64,000 bases of DNA from Youngiibacter fragilis 232.1. GTDB taxonomy: Bacteria > Bacillota > Clostridia > Clostridiales > Clostridiaceae. Below, piece after piece: positions 51,399 to 59,283 of the stretch. Under the pieces are notes generated by a model. It was not told the origin of the DNA and searched no databases. It was given only the letters and a program-made list of their open reading frames with translations. A program made the translations under genes and the position numbers. Position 1 is the first letter of the stretch, and the number at the start of each line of letters is the position of its first letter. The stretch covers positions 1-64,000 of the forward strand of contig NZ_AXUN02000035.1 in NCBI RefSeq assembly GCF_000495435.3, in the 5' to 3' direction.

Positions 51399-52038
51399 AA
51401 AGGTACGATTGCAGAGGGCAGCTATTTTCGCGTTTTTCATAGCCATCAACATCTTCCTTGTCGGTTTCTTCGGAGTACCAAGGATCCAGGCACTTAGTAT
51501 GAAGGCGAAGGCGAGTGAAGCGAACAAGATGCTTGCATTGCAGCTTGAGGCTGACACCCTGGCAGCAAAGGTGCTTGAAAGGAAAATCGAAGGTTATGAA
51601 AAGACGGTCTCAGGATTGAATGAAGTCGTTCCTGAGAACCTCGACACAGCTCAGCTGGTATATGACTTCTACATGTTTTCTGGAGTAAAGGGCATAGAAC
51701 CTGTCCGTATAGCCTTTGATAAGGTACATGAATACATCAAGGACAGTGAATCAGGTGCACCAGACAGCTCTCCTTCAAGAGTGCGCATAACCTTCATAGC
51801 TGAAGGGATTGCAGGTAATGTCATCTCATTTGTTGAAGACGCAAAAAACATGACAGAACAGAACCTTATCGTTGATTCAATACGGCTTGTTGATGCAGCT
51901 GAAGGCAGGGTAGAGGCAGAGATAGGATTCATAACCTATGTAAGGAATCCGCTTCCGCCTGAAACAAAGTATGCTAACTACGAATTCCATATTGACAATG
52001 TAGGCCATGGAGACCTGGAATCCATGTTCGGGGACTGA
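51388..52038 (+). CDS. pilO: PilO-like pilus alignment protein
   Basis: 216 residues from ATG 51388 (AGAGGTGA upstream), overlapping the previous stop. A short basic N-terminus, one helix (AAIFAFFIAINIFLVGFFGV, about 10-29), a coiled coil (KASEANKMLALQLEADTLAA and onward) and a ferredoxin-like domain (RVRITFIAEGIAGNVISFVE) make a standard PilO. It would pair with the PilN half of the fusion. Last pilus gene; a terminator follows. Confidence 0.82.
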   Translation: MDNRKVRLQRAAIFAFFIAINIFLVGFFGVPRIQALSMKAKASEANKMLALQLEADTLAAKVLERKIEGYEKTVSGLNEVVPENLDTAQLVYDFYMFSGVKGIEPVRIAFDKVHEYIKDSESGAPDSSPSRVRITFIAEGIAGNVISFVEDAKNMTEQNLIVDSIRLVDAAEGRVEAEIGFITYVRNPLPPETKYANYEFHIDNVGHGDLESMFGD

Positions 52039-52045
52039 TATCAGG

Positions 52046-52081
52046 GGAGCTATGCTGAAAATGGAGGCACGGCTCCTTTTT
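52046..52081 (+). terminator. Terminator of the pilus operon
   Basis: GGAGC (52046-52050) pairs with GCTCC (52072-52076), followed by TTTTT. The stem is short but the T tract is perfect. Confidence 0.6.
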
Positions 52082-52186
52082 GCAGACTTTGGAATTGTAA
52101 CCGAAAAGTATATTTCAAGGCATGCACCAGGTGGTAGAATTAAAAAGGCAGATAAAGCAGCAATTTCAACAATTGGAGATAAAGAT

Positions 52187-53236
52187 ATGGGTGGAAATAG
52201 TAATAAAGGCGGACACTTTGGCAGAAAGGTCTTGATCGTAATTCTTGCGTTAACGCTCCTTGCAGCTGGTACGGCAGGGTACCTTTACCTGAGGACACTG
52301 AACCTTTCTAAGGATCCGGTAAAGATAGTTGACAACGGGCCTGCGCCTACTGTGTCACCGGAGACTCCTGCGCTTGATGAGATAGATGGTACGCCTCATG
52401 ACATTGACCTTGATTATGAGGTGGATATCATAGGGTCTGAGGATGTGCCAATATATAAAAAGGAGAGGATAGACCCTGATGTCCTGAACATCATGCTTGT
52501 CGGAACTGACCTGAGGGAAGGCGAAGAAGGTAATGGAAGGTCTGACAGCTGCCTTCTCGTATCGTATAACACGAAGACAGGAAAGATAAGTCTCGTCTCA
52601 TTCATGAGGGATGTATGGATAAGCATTCCAGGAGTTGGCTTCAACAGGATAAATGCAGCCTACTCATACGGAGGAATAGGTCTCCTCATCAATACTGTGA
52701 ACGGGAACTTCGGGCTGGATATACAGAACTATGTCCTGGTGAATTTCGAAGGCTTTGAGAGCATAGTTGATGAGCTTGGCGGGGTTGAAGTCAATCTGAC
52801 TAAAAAAGAGGCGCAGTTCATCAATGCAGGCAGTTCAGTGAAGGTTGAAGTCAGAGACGGCAAGCAGAGGCTAAACGGTGAGCAGGCACTCCTTCACAGC
52901 AGGAACAGGAAGACTGGAGACGGTGATTTCGGCAGGACAAGGAGACAGAGGGAAGTGCTGATGGCGATATATTCAAAGGTAAGGACCGACCTGAGCCCCT
53001 TGAAGCTGCCAGCACTCCTGAATAACGTATTCAAGCATGCCAAAACCAACATTACTCCGGATGCGATGCTGTCATTGGGACTTGACATCCTGAAGTCAAA
53101 GGACCTGGTTGCTGTAAACAGCAGGATACCCTTCGACAACACATGGAAATATGCAGACAAGGACGGCAGGAGCGTCATATCCATTAATCTCCAGAGGAAC
53201 AGGGAAATGCTTCATGACCTGATCTTTGAAGACTGA
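52187..53236 (+). CDS. LytR-CpsA-Psr (LCP) family protein
   Basis: 349 residues from ATG 52187 (GGAGAT six bases before). A single N-terminal helix (RKVLIVILALTLLAAGTAGYL) anchors it; a linker is followed by the LCP domain: NIMLVGTDLREGEEGNGRSD, VSFMRDVWISIPGVGFNRIN, AYSYGGIGLLINTVN, LHSRNRKTGDGDFGRTRRQR. The Asp and Arg residues that bind polyprenyl pyrophosphate are retained. LCP enzymes attach teichoic acids or other glycopolymers to peptidoglycan. Consistent with a Gram-positive envelope. Not obviously in the pilus operon because a terminator separates them. Confidence 0.92.
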   Translation: MGGNSNKGGHFGRKVLIVILALTLLAAGTAGYLYLRTLNLSKDPVKIVDNGPAPTVSPETPALDEIDGTPHDIDLDYEVDIIGSEDVPIYKKERIDPDVLNIMLVGTDLREGEEGNGRSDSCLLVSYNTKTGKISLVSFMRDVWISIPGVGFNRINAAYSYGGIGLLINTVNGNFGLDIQNYVLVNFEGFESIVDELGGVEVNLTKKEAQFINAGSSVKVEVRDGKQRLNGEQALLHSRNRKTGDGDFGRTRRQREVLMAIYSKVRTDLSPLKLPALLNNVFKHAKTNITPDAMLSLGLDILKSKDLVAVNSRIPFDNTWKYADKDGRSVISINLQRNREMLHDLIFED

Positions 53237-53344
53237 CTGTGAACAAAGTGTTATATATGTTAATTATCCCTGAACTGCTCCGATGAGAGGAACTTCAGAC
53301 ACTGAGGGTAGTATAATCAGGTTAGGGGAAAGGGAGGGATGATA

Positions 53345-53689
53345 ATGGACAGGCAGGTTGAAAACAGTGAAGTAATACGGGAGAACCTTGAATATCTTGT
53401 GAAGAACCATGGTGAGATCTACGAAGCATACTGCAGGTATGGTGAACTTGTCCACGAGAAGGGCGGACCACTTGATGAAAAGACGAGATGGCTTATAAAG
53501 GTTGCGCTTTCAACCGAAGGCCAGTACGAGTATGCATTAAGGACACATATACTTAAGGCATTGAAGGCAGGCTGCACCAGAGAGGAGATCGAACATGCGA
53601 TACTCCTTGTGGCACCTACCTCCGGCTTTCCGAAGACAATGGAAGGGCTGCTCATATTAAGGGATATCATAAAGGAACAGGAAAAATAG
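53345..53689 (+). CDS. Carboxymuconolactone decarboxylase (CMD/AhpD-like) family protein without CxxC
   Basis: 114 residues from ATG 53345 (GGGAGGG six bases before). The CMD fold is recognisable (LDEKTRWLIKVALSTEGQYE, RTHILKALKAGCTREEIEHA, LLVAPTSGFPKTMEGLL). The usual CxxC of AhpD-type alkylhydroperoxidases (xCxxC before the H) is absent: the segment reads EGQYEYALRTH. So a peroxidase role through a vicinal dithiol is unlikely. It sits 49 bases before bacterioferritin; both relate loosely to oxidative stress or iron. Confidence 0.82.
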   Translation: MDRQVENSEVIRENLEYLVKNHGEIYEAYCRYGELVHEKGGPLDEKTRWLIKVALSTEGQYEYALRTHILKALKAGCTREEIEHAILLVAPTSGFPKTMEGLLILRDIIKEQEK

Positions 53690-53738
53690 CCAAAGATCAG
53701 AAACATTATATTGTCACTTCGTGAAAAGGGGGATGAAA

Positions 53739-54203
53739 ATGAAAGGAAATCCTGAACTTCTTGCCGCGCTCAATGCACTGCTGTCTGATGAACTTGGTGC
53801 TGTCAACCAGTACATGGTCCACTCGGAGATGTGTGCAAACTGGGGCTATGAGAAACTGCACAAGCATTTTGAAAAACGCGCCATCGATGAGATGAAGCAT
53901 GCTGAAAAGCTGATCGGAAGGATACTTTTCCTTGAAGGGATACCGATAGTCAGCAATCTGGCTCCGATAAAGATCGGAAGCGACGTCAACAAGCAGCTCG
54001 CAAGCGATAACGCAGCAGAGATTGGGGCCATAAAGGCTTACAATGATGCAATAATCCTTGCAGGAGAAGTCAGGGACTTCGCGACGAGGGAGCTTCTGGA
54101 AAGCATCCTTGGAGACGAGGACAGGCACCTTGATGGAATCGAAGAGCTTCAGGACCAGATAAGCCATATGACACTTCCGATATTCCTTACTACTCAGGTA
54201 TAG
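53739..54203 (+). CDS. bfr: Bacterioferritin
   Basis: 154 residues from ATG 53739 with AAGGGGG six bases before. A four-helix ferritin-like protein (LLSDELGAVNQYMVHSEMCA, IDEMKHAEKLIGRILFLEG, GDEDRHLDGIEELQDQI). The di-iron ligands E, ExxH and E...ExxH are all visible, and a methionine at the heme-ligand position (DEMKHA) is kept. It stores iron as ferric mineral and protects against peroxide. A terminator follows directly. Confidence 0.93.
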   Translation: MKGNPELLAALNALLSDELGAVNQYMVHSEMCANWGYEKLHKHFEKRAIDEMKHAEKLIGRILFLEGIPIVSNLAPIKIGSDVNKQLASDNAAEIGAIKAYNDAIILAGEVRDFATRELLESILGDEDRHLDGIEELQDQISHMTLPIFLTTQV

Positions 54204-54206
54204 AGT

Positions 54207-54245
54207 AAAGGATCAGCCAAATTGCGGCTGATCCTTTAATTTTTC
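54207..54245 (+). terminator. Terminator after bfr
   Basis: AAAGGATCAGCC (54207-54218) pairs with GGCTGATCCTTT (54226-54237), then AATTTTT. Confidence 0.9.
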
Positions 54246-54305
54246 ATATAGTGCTGGAGTCAAATGCAATATCCCTGCTGTCATGGAGTAGTAACTCGTT
54301 TGCTA

Positions 54306-55154
54306 CTAAGCGGCGATCATCGTTGTTCCCATAAGGTTTTCGCCTGTCTGACCAGGATGGGGGTCTCTCATGAACTTTAGCCATACGCTCGGGTAGAAAT
54401 AGGTAACCTTACCCATCAGATACTTTTCGGCATAATTCTCCAGGAAAAGCCTGTGTATATCTGCGATTTTATAATTGGAGTCTGTGACACCATTAACGAA
54501 GCATTTACCCTGGATATATGATGTTGTTTCCACCGATGCTTATCGTTTTGACATCAGCCTTGATGATCTCATGAATATGGGGGGATACTGTCAGCTTATC
54601 AAGAAGCTCTGAAGAATCATCACTGTCGGCTGCCAGGTCTCTCATGGCGGCATATGGGTATATGGTCTTAAGGTGATTGTAGAATGTGGTGACGCAGCTT
54701 ATGGTAGTTCCCCTTGAGCTAGTACCAGTAGCAATGGAGCCGCCAAGCGCCAGATAGCGGAAGGTTTCGACAGGCGGAGGTGCTGAAGGTTTCCTGTTAA
54801 TTACAGCGAACGTGCTGGTTCACTTGGCAGAGATTGCCATTGGAGGTGTTATGGACAGATTTTCATATCCTTCCCCGGGAAGCTCCTCAACCCTATAGGT
54901 TCCTGCCTTCAGATTCGAAAGGACCAGAGGCTTTCTTTCTGGAATAGTTCCTTCCTTGAACTTGACGTTGTCCTTACATGCTACACCGCTGAATGAGGTT
55001 GCGTCGCTTATCCACTCGACATCCTTTGTTACATTTATCGATATTCCGACACTCGTCTTTGGTGCAGCCTGGACAGGAACAGAAGCTGCTGAAGCAATGA
55101 ACAAAAGACCAAAATGAACGCAGACAGTTTCTTCATGTACGTCACATTTCTCAT
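54306..55154 (-). pseudogene. Decayed secreted SGNH/GDSL hydrolase with N-terminal prealbumin-like domain
   Basis: On the minus strand a signal peptide (MKKLSAFILVF, from 55136) is broken by a frameshift at a TTTT run near 55113; adding one T restores FIASAASVPVQAAPKTS. A SpaA/Cna-B-like segment follows (PLVLSNLKAGTYRVEELPGE) up to an in-frame TGA at 54820-54822. The same frame then continues with TFRYLALGGSIATGTSS (block I, GDS changed to GGS) and ISIGGNNI (block III, GGND changed to GGNN). A second frameshift near 54530 leads to DPHPGQTGENLMG (catalytic Asp/His block V). The part between blocks III and V is shorter than normal. Two frameshifts, one stop and lost catalytic residues make a pseudogene. 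A remnant of a secreted lipase or esterase. Confidence 0.75.
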
Positions 55155-55583
55155 CCTCTTCTTTTTAAAAGCAGCAAAGTTTCAAGCTGCGGTCCTAAAA
55201 TGCAAAACGCGGATAAAATGCTGCTGCAGTATTACAGATTACAGCTTTAGTCCCTCAGCGAGACATCTCCTAACATGATTTTAGCACTGCATCATATCCC
55301 GATCTACCTCATGGGTTCCTATGGGACCCTCATCAGGAATTTAACACTCCGTTCACCTGGAATCTGCAAGAACGGTCCATTTAATGGCTTTTCATGTCAC
55401 TGTAGGTATATTAATAAGAAATAGGAAATGATATGATGGATATAGACAATGAAGTTACGGAGCCATGATATGCGGAGCGCATTAGGGCATTCCTCAGATT
55501 TTGGCTGACCGAAAGGTCGGCTTTTTGTTTGGGGAATTTGAAATATGAGTGAATGGGCCCATTCGCGAAAAGAGGGATTCAAA
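55155..55583. other. Intergenic region with an orphan terminator
   Basis: About 430 bases between the pseudogene and the PstS-like gene. No protein gene longer than ten codons with a ribosome site was seen. A strong rho-independent terminator lies at 55504-55526 on the + strand although no + strand gene ends nearby, which suggests a small RNA or an attenuated leader. Confidence 0.4.
55504..55526 (+). terminator. Strong GNRA-loop terminator without an upstream gene
   Basis: GCTGACC (55504-55510), loop GAAA, GGTCGGC (55515-55521), then TTTTT. Ideal rho-independent terminator 58 bases before a start codon; the nearest + strand gene ended at 54203 with its own terminator. Confidence 0.8.
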
Positions 55584-56543
55584 ATGGAAATCAATATCAA
55601 TAAGGGAACAATGATAGCGGCAGCGGCAGCAGCCATAATCATGCTTACTGCATGTACAGGCAAAGAACCCCTGGTACCAACTGCTGCTTCAGAGCCATCA
55701 GCAACCACGTCACCAACCTCTACGGCTGCGCCAACGGTAAAGAAGCCAGACTTCACAATGGATACATACCCCAGGGTCGATGGCTCTACAGCTACGATCC
55801 CACTGTCTCAGGGGTTTGCATCAGAGCTGCTTGGTTTGTCAGAAGCTGAGTCTAAGGCCTTCATCAAACACAATACAACCCATAATGCCTATGTTAATCT
55901 CATGGATGGGAAGGCTGATATCATATTTGTAACGGAACCATCGGTGGAAGAGCTAACGATGGCAAAAGACAAGGGCATTGAACTTGAGGTCGTTCCTGTA
56001 GTCAAGGAAGCGTTCGTCTTCCTCATCAATGTGGATAACCCGGTCGATGTGCTTACACAAAAGCAGATACAGGACATTTACCAGGGAAAGATAGTGAACT
56101 GGAAGGATATAGGTGGTCCTGACAAGGAGATCATAGCCTACCAGAGACCTGACAATTCAGGGAGCCAGACCCTTATGCTGAGCCAGGTGATGAAGGGGCT
56201 GGAAATCGCAAAGGCTCCGGTTGAACTGAAACCTGCAGATATGTCAGGCCTTATTGAGGTCATTGCGGCATATGACAATTCGGACAAGGCAATAGGATAT
56301 TCCGTATATTACTACGCCAATTCAATGTACAGCAAGGACACAATAAAGTTCGTGAAGGTGGATGGGGTTGAGCCTGACAACAAGAACATCAGCAGCGACG
56401 CATATCCATATACCAGTGCTTACTATGCCGTGCTGAAGAAGACCGAGGCAAAGGACTCAGGTGCAAGGGATCTTCTTGAATGGATACTTTCAGGTGATGG
56501 ACAGAAGGTATCCGAGGACAGCGGCTATGTACCGCTGAGATAG
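55584..56543 (+). CDS. PstS-like phosphate/anion-binding lipoprotein
   Basis: 319 residues from ATG 55584 (AGAGGGA seven bases before). Lipoprotein signal to Cys (IIMLTACTG), Ser/Thr/Pro linker, then a PBP_like_2 domain: MDTYPRVDGSTATIPLSQ, ADIIFVTEPS, IYQGKIVNWKDIGGPDKEII and RPDNSGSQTLM, the last being the phosphate-cupping SGxxT segment. The pocket pattern matches phosphate-binding PstS paralogues. No pstCAB genes are adjacent, so it may scavenge phosphate for a remote transporter or serve as a sensor. A next lipoprotein gene follows 43 bases later. Confidence 0.82.
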   Translation: MEININKGTMIAAAAAAIIMLTACTGKEPLVPTAASEPSATTSPTSTAAPTVKKPDFTMDTYPRVDGSTATIPLSQGFASELLGLSEAESKAFIKHNTTHNAYVNLMDGKADIIFVTEPSVEELTMAKDKGIELEVVPVVKEAFVFLINVDNPVDVLTQKQIQDIYQGKIVNWKDIGGPDKEIIAYQRPDNSGSQTLMLSQVMKGLEIAKAPVELKPADMSGLIEVIAAYDNSDKAIGYSVYYYANSMYSKDTIKFVKVDGVEPDNKNISSDAYPYTSAYYAVLKKTEAKDSGARDLLEWILSGDGQKVSEDSGYVPLR

Positions 56544-56586
56544 GAGCAGACATCGAACGAAAGGGGTGTAATGGAGTTCTCCTCTC

Positions 56587-58116
56587 ATGACTGAAGTCAC
56601 GAGTCTCCGAACTCCAATGTTTATGAAAAGGATAGCTACCGCATCTTTAATATTGTTGCTGCTTGGTCTTGCTGCCTGCAGGAGGGAGCCTTCGGACCCA
56701 ACTATTCCATCAGCGACAGTCGCGCCCTCAGCAACTCAAGAGACCACAGCACCTGCTGAACCTGAAGTGCCGGAGGCTCCAGATGAGTGGAAGCCCGGAA
56801 CTGAAACACTTGAGAAGATACCATACGAGAGCAGAAGATTTGTCATGTCCAACGGCATAGAAATCAGAAGGATTGAAGAAACATCAAAGCTAGACGGTAC
56901 GGACATAATGGTAAATAAGGATTCCTTGAGTGGATTCAAGTCATCTCAGATAGAGAAGAAGATAAATACTGAAATAGGGAATACCCTCATCGAGATCATG
57001 GACCAGGTAAAGGCTGAAGCCCTTGGAAGCGGAGGTAACGAAGGGCAGAAGGTAACAGGGATTAATATCAGCACAAATGTCATCTATAGCTGCGCCAATG
57101 TGCTTTTCATTGACTACTATGCATATGCTGAATATCCTGAGGCGAACGGAATATCCTACGTGCAGAAATTCAGGTCAGTGGGATTTGACCTGACCACAGG
57201 AGAAAAGCTGGAGCTTGCGGACCTTTTCCGAAATGACTTCAACCATGAGAAATACCTCAATGAAAAGATAATCATGTACATCATTGAAAACAACTTTGAC
57301 GACCCGGATTCCGGCTTTCTCAGCGGTCCGTTCAAAGGCATCAGGGAGGACCAGAGCTTTTCATTCGACCTGTCCGGTGTCAGGATCATCCTCGATGAGA
57401 AGAACGATGAATTCATGAGCCTTGATTACCCTCTGTCCATAATCATTCCTCTTAATGAAATCGGGGACGATCTCGCGATATTCGAGAGGTACATGTCTTC
57501 TGGGAATCTGTTCCATAAGGAAGGGCTGCGGAAACTGCTTCCTAACGTAGTGGAGTACATACCGGAAAGCGTGTTCCAGGACTTCGGTGCAACCTATGCA
57601 ATAAGCATAATAAACGGTAAGTTCTACGGAATAAGTGACAAAGGGATACTCGACAGGCTGAATGAACTCGCGACAAGCAGGCTTGATCATGAAGGATTCA
57701 TAGAGAGGGCAAAGGCACATGAAAAAACTGACCCTGCAGGATACTATGGAAGCATGAACCATGATGTACAGGTCATCATGAACAAGGGCGGATACCTTTG
57801 TGTCGTGTTCATGGACCTGTCATATGAACAAGGGAATGAGAAGGTCTCGAGGATATTCGTCAATATCGACCTTACCACAGGTAAGGACATGCTTTTGAAG
57901 GATATATTCATTGATGGATTTGACTACACGGGGAAAATCCTTGATACTGCCGGATTGAATAGAGATCAGGCCAGTGTCCAGGATAATGAGTTCTATTTCG
58001 ATGAGAACGGGATATATGTCAATATTCTGCAAAATGACGTGAACCTTGGTGTCCTTAACTTGTGGATACCTTATGAGGACCTGGGATTCGAGAACATAGC
58101 CATATACAATAAATAA
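56587..58116 (+). CDS. Lipoprotein with DUF3298/RsiV-like C-terminal domain
   Basis: 509 residues if started at 56587; ATG 56623 (MKRIATASLILLLLGLAAC) gives a cleaner lipoprotein signal. The start region is folded into a hairpin (GGAGTTC at 56573-56579 with GAACTCC near 56607-56613), so translation may be regulated. After a Thr/Pro/Glu linker there is a beta-rich region with the DUF4163/DUF3298 style phrase GFDLTTGEKLELADLFRNDF, and a second related phrase near the end (VNIDLTTGKDMLLKDIFIDG). Two similar modules imply internal duplication. These domains bind peptidoglycan fragments or lysozyme in RsiV; function here unknown. Confidence 0.7.
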   Translation: MTEVTSLRTPMFMKRIATASLILLLLGLAACRREPSDPTIPSATVAPSATQETTAPAEPEVPEAPDEWKPGTETLEKIPYESRRFVMSNGIEIRRIEETSKLDGTDIMVNKDSLSGFKSSQIEKKINTEIGNTLIEIMDQVKAEALGSGGNEGQKVTGINISTNVIYSCANVLFIDYYAYAEYPEANGISYVQKFRSVGFDLTTGEKLELADLFRNDFNHEKYLNEKIIMYIIENNFDDPDSGFLSGPFKGIREDQSFSFDLSGVRIILDEKNDEFMSLDYPLSIIIPLNEIGDDLAIFERYMSSGNLFHKEGLRKLLPNVVEYIPESVFQDFGATYAISIINGKFYGISDKGILDRLNELATSRLDHEGFIERAKAHEKTDPAGYYGSMNHDVQVIMNKGGYLCVVFMDLSYEQGNEKVSRIFVNIDLTTGKDMLLKDIFIDGFDYTGKILDTAGLNRDQASVQDNEFYFDENGIYVNILQNDVNLGVLNLWIPYEDLGFENIAIYNK

Positions 58117-58159
58117 AACTAGGAAATGATGGCATCATCAAGCACTGGAGGGAAGCATC

Positions 58160-58756
58160 TTGAAAAAAGTAAGGCACATATTCCTGAGAGGATTCTTCAC
58201 ACTTATCCCGATAGTTGGAACTGTATACCTGATTTATTTCCTGTTCAGGCAGCTGTATGGATTCATGGGTCTTTTCATCGAATGGATAGTTGGCAGGAGA
58301 CTTCCTGGAGTCGGATTGGTTGCAAGCGTACTTCTCATATTCGCTTCAGGCTTTCTAATGTCAAACATCATAGGGCAGAAGCTACTTCACTACGGGGAGA
58401 AGATACTGCAGAACATCCCTGTGGTTCCTAAGGTATACTTTGGAATCAAGCAGATCATCGATGCTTTTTCTGTGAATGGCAAGCACATGTTCAGCAAGGT
58501 TGTCCTTATAGAATACCCTAGGAAAGGGATCTTCGTTATCGGGTTCCTGACTGGTGAATGCAGGGGAGAGATTCAGGAGAAGACATCAGCCAAATTGATA
58601 AACGTATTTGTGCCTACGACACCTAATCCGACCTCAGGTATGCTGGTACTTATACCTGAGGAGGAGATAATCTATCTGGACATGTCGGTTGAGGAAGGGC
58701 TGAAGCTTATAGTAAGCGCAGGAATGGTAGTTCCGGATGAACTGCCGAAGGCTTAA
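58160..58756 (+). CDS. DUF502 membrane protein
   Basis: 198 residues, TTG start 58160 with GGAGGG upstream. Two N-terminal helices (about 9-32 and 50-75) and a conserved cytoplasmic/soluble part: IPVVPKVYFGIKQIIDAFSV, VVLIEYPRKGIFVIGFLTGE, VFVPTTPNPTSGMLVLIPEE. These are the hallmark strings of the DUF502 family, widespread and of unknown function. The stop is 16 bases before the SixA start, so co-transcribed. Confidence 0.88.
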   Translation: MKKVRHIFLRGFFTLIPIVGTVYLIYFLFRQLYGFMGLFIEWIVGRRLPGVGLVASVLLIFASGFLMSNIIGQKLLHYGEKILQNIPVVPKVYFGIKQIIDAFSVNGKHMFSKVVLIEYPRKGIFVIGFLTGECRGEIQEKTSAKLINVFVPTTPNPTSGMLVLIPEEEIIYLDMSVEEGLKLIVSAGMVVPDELPKA

Positions 58757-58772
58757 CGAGGAGGTTGTTGAA

Positions 58773-59246
58773 ATGGAAATAATCCTTTTCAGGCACGGAA
58801 GTGCAGAGGAAAAGAGCTTTGAAAAATCTGACCGGGACCGGGAATTGACACAGGAAGGAAAAGAGAAGGTCCGGGAAGCGGCAAGGTTTGTCAAACACAA
58901 GATAGCTGCTGAGGACAAAATCATCATCTGGTCCAGTCCCATGGTAAGGGCGGTCCAGACTGCAGAAATACTTTCAGAGGTTCTGGAAACCGACAAAGCA
59001 ACCCTTCATGAGTGCATAGCCTCAGGAGACTTCAAGGAATTCAGCAAAGAGCTGAAGGAGGAGACCTCTGGAGTGCTGATCGCTGCGGGACACGCACCTT
59101 CACTTGACGAATGGTGCGAGTGCATGACAGGGACACTTGTTAAGCTTGACAAGAGCGGAGCTGCCCTAATACACGTTGAATCGCTGAAGTCCCTTAAGGG
59201 AAAGCTTGTCTGGGTGCTCGGAAAGAACGGATTGAAGGAACTTTGA
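58773..59246 (+). CDS. sixA: Phosphohistidine phosphatase SixA-like
   Basis: 157 residues from ATG 58773 with GAGGAGG eight bases before. Histidine phosphatase superfamily: MEIILFRHGSAEE carries the catalytic RHG, SDRDRELTQEGKEKV is the SixA-type segment, and the second histidine is in AAGHAPSLDEW. It would remove phosphate from phosphohistidine proteins such as phosphotransfer or PTS components. An RCC1-repeat gene follows 37 bases later, possibly in the same transcript. Confidence 0.9.
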   Translation: MEIILFRHGSAEEKSFEKSDRDRELTQEGKEKVREAARFVKHKIAAEDKIIIWSSPMVRAVQTAEILSEVLETDKATLHECIASGDFKEFSKELKEETSGVLIAAGHAPSLDEWCECMTGTLVKLDKSGAALIHVESLKSLKGKLVWVLGKNGLKEL

Positions 59247-59283
59247 ATGTGAATCATAAGAAATACAGTACAGGAGTTGTCAT

